From Tiliqua scincoides (taxonomy: Eukaryota > Chordata > Lepidosauria > Squamata > Scincidae), in the NCBI RefSeq assembly GCF_035046505.1, contig NC_089827.1, positions 18,351,353-18,415,352 of the forward strand: 64,000 nt of DNA. Reading direction: 5' to 3'. A program made the position numbers and the translations under genes. Under the pieces are notes generated by a model that saw only the letters and a list, made by a program, of their open reading frames with translations, had not been told where the DNA came from and made no database searches. Each line of letters starts with the position of its first letter. Within the stretch, counting starts at the first letter, position 1. Positions 20,851 to 32,285 of the stretch are shown here, piece after piece.

Positions 20851-23800
20851 GTAGAGTATTGAAGTTGTAGGGAAAATAGTCATTTATTAATATATGCACC
20901 AGTTGAACTGTGGCATGCTTGAGGGGGGACAAATTCCCCAGGCACCAGCTTGGGGCACTGCACTGCCATCCACCACCACCCCTCACAGCGTCCCTGGGCC
21001 TTTCCCCCAGAGGTGATCTGAGGGCCCAGGAAGCCATGCACTGCCTCCCTGACCCTCTGAAGGCCTTGTAAAGCCCTTATGGGGTTTCAAGTTTTAGTTC
21101 TTTATTGTTTGTCAGCCACACCCACCAGGGTCACCATCTCTTTACTTTTTTAACGTATGTATATGCTTATACATAAGTAAGTAAGGAGGCAGGCAAAGAC
21201 TGATCATGAGAAGCGTGTCCTATCTTGGAACAGTTCAGATCTAAAAGAACTGGGCCATAAAGGAGAGAGAGAAAGCAAAGAAAGAAGAATGGACAGTGAA
21301 TGCCGTACTTTGCATTCTATTCCTTTTTGAACTCTTATTTTTACAGAACCAAGATAAATAAAATTAAAACAAGTGGTGTGCATTGTGGCCGTCTATAATA
21401 CTTCCATATCCCAATGTGGCCCTTAGGCCATTAGGGCCCAATCCTATCCAGTCTTCCAGTGCTGGTACAGCTTTGCCAGTGGGGCATGCACTGCATCTTG
21501 TGGTGTGGAGGTAGTCACGGGCCTCCTCAGGGTATGGGGACATTTGTTCCCTTACCTCAGGGCTGCATTGCAGCTGCACCGGTGCTGGAAAGTTGGATAG
21601 GATTGGGCCCTAGGTTAGCCCACCCCTGTTAGTAGGTTGGTTGCTTGCAGTTAAGTGAGGGCAGATGAAATGGTCTGAAATAAACTTTAGGAACACAGCC
21701 GTTCAGCTGATGTTGTGCATCTTGCTTCCCAGCCCTAAGCATATTTTACTTGGAAGAACATCCTGCCAGATACAGGGGAAGGCACCAGGATGCAGATGCT
21801 TGCTGTCTTGTGAGGCATCTGGTGGGCCATTGTGAAATACAGGAAGCTGGACTAGATGGGCCTTTGACTCGATCCAGCAGGGCTCTTCTTATGTTCTCAT
21901 GTTTAGTGGTATTTTCTTTTGGTAATTTAGGTTTAAAATTGCAACCATACATGTGTGTGTGTGTTTTAGAAGAAATAGAGCTTTGTCCAGGACAGATAAA
22001 TTTCTTGATCTTTTTCTCCAGAAAAATGGAGGTTGTTTAACTGTTACCAATATAATTGAAAATTTAAAATGTATGAATATAGTTAACTTTCTGGTACTGG
22101 GTAAAGGATGCCTACTCTGAGAAGCTATCTGTGCTTTCTGTTTTCACAAAAAGGCAGCGTATTTTTCTGTTCTTCTCCTTTTCTCATGTTGTTTAGCTCT
22201 TCTCTGATTTGAAATATTAATTCTGGTTTTTATTAAAGGCGATTTGAAGCATTGAAGCAAATAGGAATGAGCCCCACCTGTGAACTGCTTCATGATTGGG
22301 GGACATTAAATTGCACTGTTGGTGACCTGGTGGACCTGCTGATCAGAAATCAGTTCTTGGCACCAGCCAGTATTTTGCTTCCAGGTAACTTTTGATCTGT
22401 GTGGTACCTATGGCTAGTGTGTATGTTTTGGTTTTTTTAATGGAAACTTCTTTTTTAATAATTTTGATGAGCACTTTTATCTGCTGTTTAGTAGCCATCT
22501 GTGATGAATGGGGACCCATTGCCTTAATAAAAAAACAAACTCTGTTTGTGTGTAACATGGGCCTGGCTACAGCAAGTCAGCTGATTTCCCCTTATCCCTA
22601 ATGGCCTACCCAAGGCAAATGTGAGGGTTGGGGAGTTGGAGCTTGCCTAGTTGGTAGGCTCCTTGGATTACTTCTCTCATCGCTGACTTCTACGTTTCAA
22701 GAACCCCAGGGCTTTGAGTGTTTACCTAGATATGAGAGAAGGTAAGAGGGCATCCTGGTTTGGGGGTCCAGTTCCCTTTTTGCTGAACTACCCAGTTCTG
22801 TGTGAACGTTGTACCATTCCCATGGAGAGGTATAGTGAAATCTTCCTTTTGCCAAGTTGCGTGGTGGTGTGTATAGGTGAAATCAGTATGTAGTTGAGTC
22901 TTCTTTACCAACCTGAACAGCATGTGTTTTTTTTGCAGGGGGGGGGAGTGCAGACCCAAATATATGATTAAATCATACCATTAGATTGTGAGATGTCCAG
23001 TGCTCATTAAGAGTGTGATGTTTTCCATAAAATTCATTTGTGTGACATAACCAACACCTTCTAAAGTTTATGGCTCCACCCAAACTGTTGTGTCTTTTTA
23101 AGATTTTGTGACAGACTCTGTAAAAGTAACAGAAGATGTTACAGTTCCCTTATCCTTACAAGAAACTACGCCTATGTGTGAAAAAGAAACTTCTGTAGAG
23201 GAAAAGCAAATGGCATCAGTAACACCTCTTTTGGCTCCGTATAAAGTGTGTGTAATTCCTGCTTCTTGTGGCTCGAGTACCAAGAAGAGTGACTTGCATC
23301 TTAATGACACAGGTAGGAAATTATTACCTTCATTTTTCATTTTATTCCATCTAGTGCTATTGGGGAATATATTATCACTTACATAGAAATCTGTGGTGGA
23401 TATAGTGACAGTCTTTCGTGCTTCATTAGTTGCTTCCCTGACAGTTATCTCCTTGGAGATCTTCCATGCTGTATCTTATCATGGTTACTATCATGGTTAT
23501 TGAAGTCCTTTTTAAATGTTCTGTAACCATGGAGAGTCTCTATGGTTACAGAGCACCCATGAGCACATCAGTAAGCTCCACCCTCTCATCAACACTCTCT
23601 GCATGAACAAGGGTTCATGCTGTCCATGATGACTGGGAGGTGGGGCTATCCCCCAGCAATTCTCAGCCTTTTTCCTCTCATGGGACACTGACACGGCTCT
23701 AAAATTTACAGGGCAACATTAGTGTTTTGACAAGGTACACTGCAATAGCTTTACTAATAAATGACCCTCCCCCAAACTATTTGCAGCACACCAGTGTGCC

Positions 23801-26800
23801 ACACCCTGGTTAAAGATCACTGGGCTGTGGAGTGTCAGTTGGGGGGTGAAACTTACCAGCGCACTCCCATCCACCATGGACGCTGTCTGCAATTACAATA
23901 ATATCTGCACAGGGCTTGAAATAGACCATTATGTTGTGCTACCTGCAGTTGCAATATATCAAAATACTGTTCTGAAACAAAATGTTTGACAGGTATCCAG
24001 TGCAGTGTTTCCCAAACTTTTTAGAACTGGGACCCACTTTTTTAAACTACGCTCTATTGGGACCCACCTAGGTTTTCCAGATTTTTTAAAAAGGAGATCT
24101 AGAAAGAAATTATGTATAAACTAATAACCGGCAAAAGACCCTTAAATATTTATCCCTATATTCACACAAGCTTGCAACCTGCAGGAGCTGAACTCTTTGC
24201 AGAGTAATTTGCAGTTGCAGTATGTTTTTTTTTATTAGCTTCTGGGCTTGGGACAATTAGTTATCTGATCTTTCCATCACCCTTTAGCGACCCACCAAAA
24301 ATCAGGTCATGACCCACTAGTGCCCACTAATGACCACCACTAGGTCATGACCCACAGTTTGGGAACCACTTTGTTTGGCTGTTTTCCTCAAGCCACCATC
24401 TTGGACCAAATTACTTGAATCTGTTAGCTTAAAAAGATTTACATCAGTTAGCCTGAACATGATGAATGCAGTGATCACTGTTGGCTACTCTGATATAACA
24501 AGAGTTTTGTCTTGCAACCCCTGCTAACAAGAGTTAACCCCTGCTAACCCCTGATATAACAAGAGTTTTGTCTTGCAACCCCTGCTAACTGGTTAAGAGG
24601 CACTTTTTCAAGTGGGTGCTCCTCTTTTATTTAGCAGGGGGAGAGTAACTGGCCCACCTCACCCCAGCAGTGTCTGTTCTAGTGGCTGTCTGCTGGTATT
24701 CTTTTGCATCTTTTTAGATTGTGAGCCCTTTTGGGACAGGGAGCCATTTAGTTGTTTGATTTTCTCTGTAAACCGCTTTGTGAACTTTTTGTTGAAAAGC
24801 GGTATATAAATACTGTTGTTGTTGTTGTTGCTTTCTCAATTTTTTTTCAGAGCTATAGAAAAGGGAGAGCATGTCTGTGCAGAATTTTGGGTGAAATTTA
24901 AACCAAATTACACATTTAGAGAAGGGGGGAAATGAAGATTTCTTCTCTTCCTGACAGGTGGGTGGAGGTGGTTCTAAGGGAGAAAACACTTGTGGCATTC
25001 TAGTCGCACAGGTCCACTGAACATGTAGTTAGACCCTAATGTTCTGGAATTTGAACTCTGAAAAATGGATTACAGTTCTTCATTCCAAATAATTTCACAG
25101 CTGCTAAAGAAAATGTTGAGATTTTCACTGATTTCTTATTTCTTGCAGGATTACAGCACTTTTTGTTTCATGAGCTGAAAAGCATTACAAATAACTTTGA
25201 TGGTCAAACTGTGTCTGCTGGCGGTAACAAACTGGGTGAAGGAGGATTTGGAGTTGTGTACAAAGGAGTCATTAATGGCAGAATAGTGGCAGTGAAAAGG
25301 CTTACTGCTGTAGGTACACTGATGCATGCTCTCTACTTCCTTTATGCTGTACTACCCATTTTGCTAAAAGAACTGTAGAATTGAAGGCATGCAAGGGATC
25401 AGAAAATCATGCAGTGATCTACCTAGTACACTGTACTCTATACCTATCCAAAGCAATTGGTTTGTATCCAAAGAAGGTTAGTCAAGAAGACTAAGCCCTA
25501 TGGATTTCAAATGACACAAGTTGGTAGATGTGACTAACTTTGCAATCCTATACACAGTTACTTGGAATAAGCCACATTGGACTTGCTTCTGAGTAAATAT
25601 GCATGAGATTGTGCTGTAAGTTGAGTCTGAATCAGTTCAGTCGGATTAATCATTATTTACCTTCCTTGGATTTAACCTGAGCAGTGTGGCCTAAAAATAG
25701 CAATAAGAAGGCGTGGCGGGCAGAGCTGCTGCATGCAAAAACCGCTTGCTTGAAAAACCCTCCCACCTTGGCCTCCTTACCACTATTTTTAGGTTCATTA
25801 TTGGCCTCGCAAGCTGGAATTGAGTGGCTGGTGAAGTCATTGTGTGATGCAAAATACTATGTCATCACCATTCACTTCTGGGTTCTAGCACTAGAGTCAC
25901 CAGCCAGGTGAGTTTGGGAAGCACTGCTGTTTCCATTTCATTTACAGAACTGGCATGCTTTAATCCTACATTTAGGGTGACTTCATAACTTTAGTCCTAT
26001 GATCATCAACTTTAATTATTAAAGAAGAATTCAACTTCTTTTAATTGTGATTGCCTTAAGGTAGTCATAATCCCTTCTATCATTTTGTGAAAGAACCATC
26101 ATCTCTAACCTCTGTTTCACATGGCCAGAAAAGCGTGGTTCTTTTTTTTCTCCTCAACCGTATCTAATAAACCATTTTTCCTATTGCTTTCATAGGTAAT
26201 CCATGCACTTGTTCTAATTTTGGTTTCTTCTTTGTAAAAGTCGGCAATCAAAACTACACATAATGGAAATTAGACTTTACACAGAGGCCTTGTGCATACT
26301 TACTAGGTCTCTTGTCCTCACATAAATTTCTTGCTAACACATTCTAGAACAGGGTGTCAAACTCGTTTCATACCGAGGACCGAATAGCATTTATGATGCC
26401 TGCTAATTGCCAGAAGTGATGTCATTAGGCAGGAAGTGATGTCATTAAACAGGTCTTAACCAGAAATAAACACTTTTTCTCACTTAGGAACTCATTAGCA
26501 GGAAATTAGAAGAGAAAATATGCAAATCTTGATCACATTTCAAGATATGGGAGAGCCCAAATTTCATGTGGACTTCCCTTTCAGCAGTAATACATACCTC
26601 AGCACTAAGCAGCTGAAAGCATGAAGGCCAGATAAAAAGATTCTGCGGGCCGCATCCAGCCCCTGGGCCTTATGTTTGACACCCCTGTTCTAGAATATCT
26701 CTTCCTCCCCTTCCCCATCTGGTGGTGCATTATGTAGGCAATTGAGAGGGGAACAATTAACAGCATGCTGTAATTCGTGGAGATGGGACAACCACATGTA

Positions 26801-29800
26801 TTTAGAGGGGGAGACCTAGATCTACTGTTCTGGAACTGCAGAGTGAATAGACCACTTTTAAGTCACTTGTTAACTGAAAGGAAGTCTTGGGCTGCCAAGA
26901 TGTTGATGAATTTGCTTGTATTTGGGGGTAGCAGTGATCCTGTATGCCAAAATCAAGCATAAAATGGCCAAGTCAGGATTTTGATTGATCTAGAATTGGT
27001 AAAAGATACCCTACTTCCTAGTCTCCAACTAACTTTTAAAAATTGTCTGTATAGGTAACAGATATAAGTATCCAAGACTTGAAAAAGCAGCTTGAGCAAG
27101 AAGTAAAGCTTATGGCAAAGTAAGTACCAAGCATTTTTGAAACATCACTGACAGTGTATCCTCAGCACAGTTCTGCCAAGTGTTTACCTGAGAATTGCAA
27201 AGAATCTTTGCAGGAAATGTGGAGACATTGGTACAGAATTCTGATTATTCTTGTTCCGAACGCATTTAGATGTACAGGTCACATCTGATCATCCACGGAT
27301 TTTTCATCCATGGATTTGGCTTCACACGGATCCAGTGGCCCGCGTTCAGCCCTGATCGGGGCAACCCATATCCCTCTGAACGTGACCTGAGCTTCCTCAG
27401 CCCTCCGAAGGATTTCCTAGCCCTCCTGAAGCCCTTATAAGGCCTTTAAACGTCACTTCCAGTTTTAACTTCTGGTTTTTGGCTGTGTCCTAAGGCCTCG
27501 CTCACAGCTTCCGTGGAATTCCCTGGAGCTCTGCTCCAGTTGTTTTCCGAAGGTTAAGGGTGTCAATTCTGCAGATTTCGGTATCCACGGGAGGTCTGGG
27601 AACAGGTTTCCTCAGATATTGAAGCACCACCTGTATTGGAAATTATCCAAGTGATGATAATATGTGATTAGCAGTGCTCAAATATTTAAGGGGGCTTAGA
27701 GAAAGAGTGGCCTAACAGCCAAAACACAGCAGAAATAAATCACAACCTTTAGCCTCTTTAGCACACGATGAATGTGTGTTGGTTTCCTTGAGCACACTCC
27801 TCTGCCATTGTGCAAGCTGGTTGTTTTCCGTTAGTTTCCTTTCCACCTTTAGTTTTGTTTTCACCAAGAGAGCCATCTGTGCAGACAGAGTGAGACGTGG
27901 TTTCTTTGTCTCCTGTACTGTGTCCCAGAGGAATGCTGAATTATTCCCACTAGATGAATTGACATAGTCAGTGTAAATAACTTCTAATCAAGATTTGGCG
28001 GTTCGGAAAACCCAAAGGGTGTAAAAGGGCTCTGGGCGGTACATTCTGGAAAAAATGAAAATCCAGAACTAATAGTACAATATTTTCATCACAGGTGTCA
28101 ACATGAGAACCTGATAGAATTACTGGGGTTCTCAAGTGATTTTGATCAGCCTTGCCTAGTTTATGATTACATGCCCAATGGTTCATTGCTTGACAGACTG
28201 GCTTGTCTGGTAAGTGAAATTCTTGCTTTCTGTCAGTGCCTAGAAGAGCCTGCCATTTACACTTTAAGATTTGCCCATTTTTACTGTATTTTGGATCATT
28301 GTAATCCCAGCCATGGTTGATGGTAAATGGGAGTTAGACCTGGAAGAGCCAGGTTAAAATCCCCATTCAGCCATGTAGCTTCCTGGGTGATCTTGGACCA
28401 GTCACTATCGCTCATCTGCACCTACCTCACAGGGTTGTTCCCTGTGATCTTGGACCAGTCACTATCGCTCATCTGCACCTACCTCACAGGGTTGTTCCCT
28501 CACAGGAGGGAAGGAACCCTGTGCACCATTCTGAGCTCCTTGGAGGAAAGGAGGTGTAGAAATATGAAAAACAAATTACCTCTTTCAGTAGGCTTTTCAG
28601 GTGGTCTTGTAGTAGTAGTGATCAGCTTGCCAATGGAATACTTGTGGATCTATTTGGGTTTTCATGTTGACTTTAATAGACTTTCATATTTTACCGTAAG
28701 CAGTCTTAAGATGTTACTGGATCAAATAAGCAAACTGAATTGGAATACTGACACACATCTACTTTTTCCTCCCTCTTTCCCCTTGCATTGAAGGATGATA
28801 CTGCACCAATTCCTTGGGAAACAAGATGTAGTATTGCACAAGGTGCAGCCAATGGAATCTGTTATTTACATGAAAATAATCACATCCACAGAGATATTAA
28901 AAGGTAAAATCTACCAAAAAGAATGGGTATTCCTACCACTGTTTTATCAGCATTCTCCAAACATGTGACAGTTCTTGAGAAATGGAGACAAATCTCTCTC
29001 TCTCATGTGCGTGCGTGTGTGTGTGGTGACACTGTCATTGATGTGCTTGGTGTTTCCCTAATAGGATTTCCCCAAATCCTATTAATTATATAAGAACACT
29101 AGTGGGGAGTGGATGTCTGCACTGAAGAAAATAAAAAAGATTAGGGGAAATGGTTTTACTTCTGACAGTTGTGTGACTCTTTTATTATTTTTTTTCCATC
29201 AGCAAAACCATTTTCGAGTTTCAGTCAAATTAATTGCTTCCAGCGTTTAAAAGTACTTTTGCCATTTTCCTTTGATTTCTGCACCACCTTTTCTGTGTGT
29301 GGGGGGGAAAATACTCTAGAATACAATATTTCTTGTTTTGCAGTGCAAATATTTTGCTGACGGAAGAATTTGTGCCCAAACTTTCTGACTTTGGACTTAC
29401 GAGGGCATCAGTGAGACTTACTCATACTATTCTAACAGATAGAATTGTGGGAACCGCAGCCTATATGGCCCCAGAGGCTTTACGTGGGGAGATCACCCCG
29501 AAGTCAGATGTTTTCAGCTTTGGTGTGGTAAGTAGTGAATGACTGCCATCATTTTAAGAAGCACTGGCTTCTATCTGAAGGGAGTTTTTTCCACCTGTGG
29601 AAGGAAGGAAACCTTGGAATACAACACTTTAACAGTATAGTTCACACTGAAAAAATTATCACTTGGGATTGGGGGGTTGGGAAAGAAGAGCAGTTTTTTT
29701 AAGGAAAGTTGTGAAAGGTATCGACAAATAGTCCCCTTGAAAATTTACTTTGTGATAGAGATTTTAATTAAGGTTTTACCTGTATACTAGTATTGGAAGC

Positions 29801-32285
29801 TTCATGATGTATACTTCACTTGAATTTTGTTTTGTTTTCTTTCTCTAGGTGTTACTTGAAATAATAACAGGGCTTGCCCCTGTGGATGAAAATCGGGATC
29901 CCCAGTTGCTGGTAATCTTCTTGCAGAACTATGTTTTATTATAAGTATGTGCAAGAACTGGTGCCAATGGAGTCTACAGTGTCAAAAGATTAGATTAGAA
30001 TAAGAATTTTGGAAGGAGTTACTGTTATGATCTAACACTATTTCTCCAGTCAATTTCCTGGTTAATTTTAAGGGGAACCATTAGGGATGTAGTATTGATT
30101 TTTTTTAAGACAAAAGGGTAAGAGGTACTTCCAAGTGTGTTCACCCTATTAAAATTAAGTAAACTACAGTAGTTTTTGTGGTCTCTGTCTTTCCAAGTAC
30201 TTTCAGAAAGAACCAGTGAAATGGCTCAATTTAACTTTTTGATCACAGATTTTAAAATAGACTTTTTAGGACCTATTTGGATGTTCCATTAGCTTGGAAT
30301 TATGGCAGTGGTTGTACTTCCTGTGTGTGACGTATTGGAAATGTCAGATGTGTGAGGTTACATAGAGGCAGGTAGTACAGCTCCATCTCCTAGAACCAGA
30401 GCAATGCTTGCAAGCGAAGAACCGCAGTATGGACACTTCCCACATGATTTTCAGTGTTACTGGAGTGTCATGAGATGGACAGATCCTGCAGTGGCTTCCG
30501 TACTGAGTTAGAAGCCGCTGACCCTTGGGGAAAATTCTAGCTGGAGATGGCTCTTCTGAAGGATGCCTAAGATGGCAGAATAATTTGGTTCAGGCAATAT
30601 ACAGGATGAGTATTCCTTAACTGGAATTATTGGTACTGTAAACGTTCCGGATTTTGGAATATTTGCAAAAATGTAATGAGATACCTTGGGGATAGCACCC
30701 AACTCTGAACACAAAATTCATTTAAGTTTCTTATATACCTAATACACATAGCCCAAAGATTATTTTATACAATATTTTAAATTTGTGCATGAAACACAGT
30801 TTGTGTGCCCTGAACTGTTTTCTTGTTCTGTTATGAATGCATGCCGACTGGCACTTGAGGTTATGTCATGTCGGTGCTCAGAGTTCTGAATTTAAGAGCA
30901 TTCTGCCTTTTGGAATTCAAGATAAGGGGTACTCAACCTGTATCTTTTTTCCCCCCTGGGAAAAAAAACAACTAAGTCACTTTGTTACAATTAATGGAAA
31001 ATAGTTTCTATTTAAACAAAACCCTTGAATTTGAATTTGAATCTGAATAAGATGTTACTTGGAGCTCAGTAGAAAAACTTTGACTAGCAGTAGGAAAGAC
31101 AAGACTTAGAAATACATTTGCTAGCTATGGGCCCAATCCTATCCAATTTTCAAGTGTTGGTGCAGCCATGCCAATGGGGCATGTGCTGCATCCTGTGGTG
31201 GTGGAGCAGTCTCAGAGGCCTCCTCAGGGTATGGCAACATTTGTTCCCTTACCTCGCTGATTTTCAACCTTTTTGATTTCACGGCACACTGACAAGGCGC
31301 TAAAGTTGTCAAGGCACAGCATCTGGTTTTTTTTTACCATTGACAAGGCACACCATGCTGCTGGCAGGGGGCTCAAATCCTCTGATGGCCCTACTAATAA
31401 ATGACCCTCCCAAAAGTCCATGCCTATGGACCATCCATGGCACACCAGTGGTTGAAAATGGCACAGTGGTTGAAAATCACTGCCTTACCTCAAGGTTGCA
31501 TTTCAGCTGCAGCTGTGCTGGAAAGTTGGATAGGATTGGGCCACATGTGAAGCTGATACTATCAGTCTCTCTCATGCGCATGCATGCGTGAAGCACCTTA
31601 CCTGACTGAATTTACTGATTTCTCCCCTTCCCCTAGTCATATTTCCTATCACTTGCTTGAGGGAGAAAAGCCGCTGCTGAAGAACATAAATATTCCAGTT
31701 CTTATTTGAATATTTTGAGGCTGCCATTTATTTGGCAGCAATAAACTTAAAGGGGTGTAACTGAAAGAGGGAATCTGGCTGTAATGTGTCAATTATGGCT
31801 ACAGTTTCATAGTTCTACACTTGTGAAAAAACAAGTGGGATTATGTTCTTTAATAATAATTCACAGTGTTCTCCAAATCCAGTAGAGGGAACCTCTTTCC
31901 AAGAAGTCCCTTTCCCGCTTGTTCCCCCCCCCTGTTGAGTATTCAGTACATTAAACCCTTCCAGCTCATTGCAATACTAACTGCTTTTTTTCACACAGCT
32001 GAGTATCAAAGAGGAAATTGAAGATGAAGAAAAGACTATTGAAGAGTACGTTGATGAAAAGATGAGCAATTGGAGCATCCCGTCAGTTGAACAGATGTAT
32101 TCAGTTGCTTGCCAGTGTCTGAATGAAAAAAAGAACCGGAGGCCAGATATTAAAACGGTACCAGGATTTTTGAAGTCATGTGTCTTTCTGAGGGTATTTT
32201 TTCTTTTGCATTCTGTGGGTTTTAATTCACATTCTCTCTTCTCTTGCAGGTCAAACAACATTTGCAAGGAATCCAGATTGACTAA
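20690..32285 (+). CDS. IRAK4: IRAK4, interleukin-1 receptor-associated kinase 4 (11 coding exons)
   Basis: Serine/threonine kinase that joins MyD88 in the Myddosome below Toll-like and IL-1 receptors. Exons: 20690-20850, 22239-22384, 23103-23312, 25149-25309, 27055-27119, 28095-28209, 28794-28903, 29344-29527, 29849-29911, 31999-32157, 32250-32285; 469 codons against 460 in human. Exons 1-2 encode the death domain, exon 3 a variable linker, exons 4-11 the kinase. The kinase has glycine loop [11 protein letters not shown] (202-212), ATP-anchoring Lys222 in VAVKR, tyrosine gatekeeper in [20 protein letters not shown] with Asp320, DFG at 338-340 and [14 protein letters not shown]. The activation loop keeps the threonines matching human T342 and T345 but has Asp355 where human has S346. 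All intron phases agree. The first 5' UTR exon probably lies in the promoter region near 18.96 kb. Confidence 0.96.
21433..21612 (+). mobile_element. AATCCTA-ended MITE
   Basis: Ends TTAGGGCCCAATCCTATCC and GGATAGGATTGGGCCCTA. In IRAK4 intron 1. Confidence 0.78.
21765..21902 (+). mobile_element. LINE 3' end fragment
   Basis: CAGGAAGCTGGACTAGATGG and GATCCAGCAGGGCTCTTCTT. In IRAK4 intron 1. Confidence 0.72.
22239..22384 (+). CDS. IRAK4: IRAK4 coding exon 2
   Basis: Acceptor ATTAAAG and donor CCAG|GTAACT. It encodes [20 protein letters not shown] and [20 protein letters not shown], the second half of the death domain. Confidence 0.95.
23103..23312 (+). CDS. IRAK4: IRAK4 coding exon 3 (variable linker)
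   Basis: 210 bp, phase 1 at both ends, acceptor TTTTTAAG and donor ACAG|GTAGGA. It encodes a Thr/Ser/Val-rich linker between death and kinase domains, starting [19 protein letters not shown]. It has little residue-level similarity to human, but its place and phase fit. It accounts for most of the extra length over the human protein. Confidence 0.87.
23656..23823 (+). mobile_element. hAT-type MITE (GATTTTCAACC family), worn copy
   Basis: Starts CAGCAATTCTCAGCC and ends AAAGATCACTG, with family-typical interior (TTTACTAATAAATGACCCTC). No clear target duplication. In IRAK4 intron 3. Confidence 0.6.
24004..24370 (+). mobile_element. hAT-type element
   Basis: Begins CAGTGTTTCCCAAACTTTTT and ends CACAGTTTGGGAACCACT. 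The target duplication is unclear. Confidence 0.7.
24598..24832 (+). mobile_element. SINE/LINE 3' end with (GTT)n tail
   Basis: AGGCACTTTTTCAAGTGGGT to AAAAGCGGTATATAAATACT plus a GTT microsatellite. The GCGGTATATAAAT end is typical of LINE-mobilised repeats in lizards. In IRAK4 intron 3. Confidence 0.72.
25149..25309 (+). CDS. IRAK4: IRAK4 coding exon 4 (glycine loop, catalytic Lys)
   Basis: Acceptor TCTTGCAG. Encodes [26 protein letters not shown] and VAVKRLTA. Two donors lie close together: GCT|GTAGGT after 25309, and a GTACAC four bases on. Only the first keeps the frame into exon 5. Confidence 0.93.
25548..25620 (+). repeat. Single palindromic AATCCTA repeat
   Basis: GCAATCCTATACACAG to TGCATGAGATTGTGC, in IRAK4 intron 4. 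Confidence 0.65.
26350..26687 (+). mobile_element. hAT-type element (GTGTCAAAC family)
   Basis: Ends CAGGGTGTCAAACTCG and GTTTGACACCCCTG; perfect 8-bp duplication ttctagaa at 26342-26349 and 26688-26695. In IRAK4 intron 4. Confidence 0.9.
27055..27119 (+). CDS. IRAK4: IRAK4 coding exon 5
   Basis: Acceptor CTGTATAG and donor CAAA|GTAAGT. It encodes [20 protein letters not shown] and AK, the kinase helix C. Confidence 0.93.
27274..27640. mobile_element. Tigger-like DNA transposon remnant
   Basis: Bounded by ACAGGTCACATCTGATC and CGGTATCCACGGGAGGTCTG, with CATCCACGGATTTTTCATCC near the start. In IRAK4 intron 5. Confidence 0.55.
28095..28209 (+). CDS. IRAK4: IRAK4 coding exon 6 (gatekeeper, hinge)
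   Basis: Acceptor ATCACAG and donor CTG|GTAAGT. It encodes [18 protein letters not shown] and then [19 protein letters not shown]. The IRAK-family tyrosine gatekeeper is kept. Confidence 0.95.
28335..28570 (+). mobile_element. MIR/CORE-like SINE with internal duplication
   Basis: GGTTAAAATCCCCATTCAGC, TCTTGGACCAGTCACT, CACCTACCTCACAGGG and GAGCTCCTTGGAGGAAAGG form a common lizard MIR-like SINE. A 57-bp unit starting TGATCTTGG occurs at 28388 and 28445. In IRAK4 intron 6. Confidence 0.7.
28794..28903 (+). CDS. IRAK4: IRAK4 coding exon 7 (catalytic loop)
   Basis: Acceptor ATTGAAG and donor AAAAG|GTAAAA. It encodes [20 protein letters not shown] then DIK, including catalytic Asp320. Confidence 0.95.
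29344..29527 (+). CDS. IRAK4: IRAK4 coding exon 8 (DFG and activation loop)
   Basis: Acceptor TTTTGCAG and donor GTG|GTAAGT. It encodes [19 protein letters not shown], the activation loop [19 protein letters not shown] and [13 protein letters not shown]. Asp replaces the serine found in human at the third loop phosphosite. Confidence 0.95.
29849..29911 (+). CDS. IRAK4: IRAK4 coding exon 9
   Basis: 21 codons in phase 0, acceptor TTCTCTAG and donor CTG|GTAATC. It encodes [19 protein letters not shown]. Confidence 0.94.
30602..30935. mobile_element. Tigger-like DNA transposon remnant
   Basis: CAGGATGAGTATTCCTTAAC to GGGGTACTCAACCTGTA are inverted ends. The interior ATTTTGGAATATTTGC and AATGAGATACCTTGGGGAT closely resemble a mammalian Tigger-group consensus. 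In IRAK4 intron 9. Confidence 0.65.
31130..31540 (+). mobile_element. AATCCTA-ended MITE split by a hAT insertion
   Basis: Ends GGGCCCAATCCTATCC and GGATAGGATTGGGCC; a 228-bp hAT-type element plus duplicated target sits at 31255-31490. In IRAK4 intron 9. Confidence 0.82.
31255..31482 (+). mobile_element. hAT-type MITE nested in a TA-inserting MITE
   Basis: Inverted ends (CTGATTTTCAACC / GTTGAAAATCACTG) and a perfect 8-bp duplication ccttacct at 31247-31254 and 31483-31490. It interrupts the 31130-31540 element, so it is younger than that copy. Confidence 0.88.
31999..32157 (+). CDS. IRAK4: IRAK4 coding exon 10
   Basis: 53 codons in phase 0, acceptor TCACACAG and donor ACG|GTACCA. It encodes [20 protein letters not shown] and [16 protein letters not shown]. 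Confidence 0.95.
32250..32285 (+). CDS. IRAK4: IRAK4 coding exon 11 and stop
   Basis: Acceptor CTCTTGCAG. It encodes [11 protein letters not shown] before TAA. Human ends KVQQLLQEMTAS, so length and position fit. Confidence 0.88.
   Translation, partial: VKQHLQGIQID

Noticed and set aside
28327-28791. 154-codon open frame with a 19-residue internal repeat
   Set aside because: It is a MIR-like SINE with an internal 57-bp duplication running into an intron; no splice sites or conservation seen.
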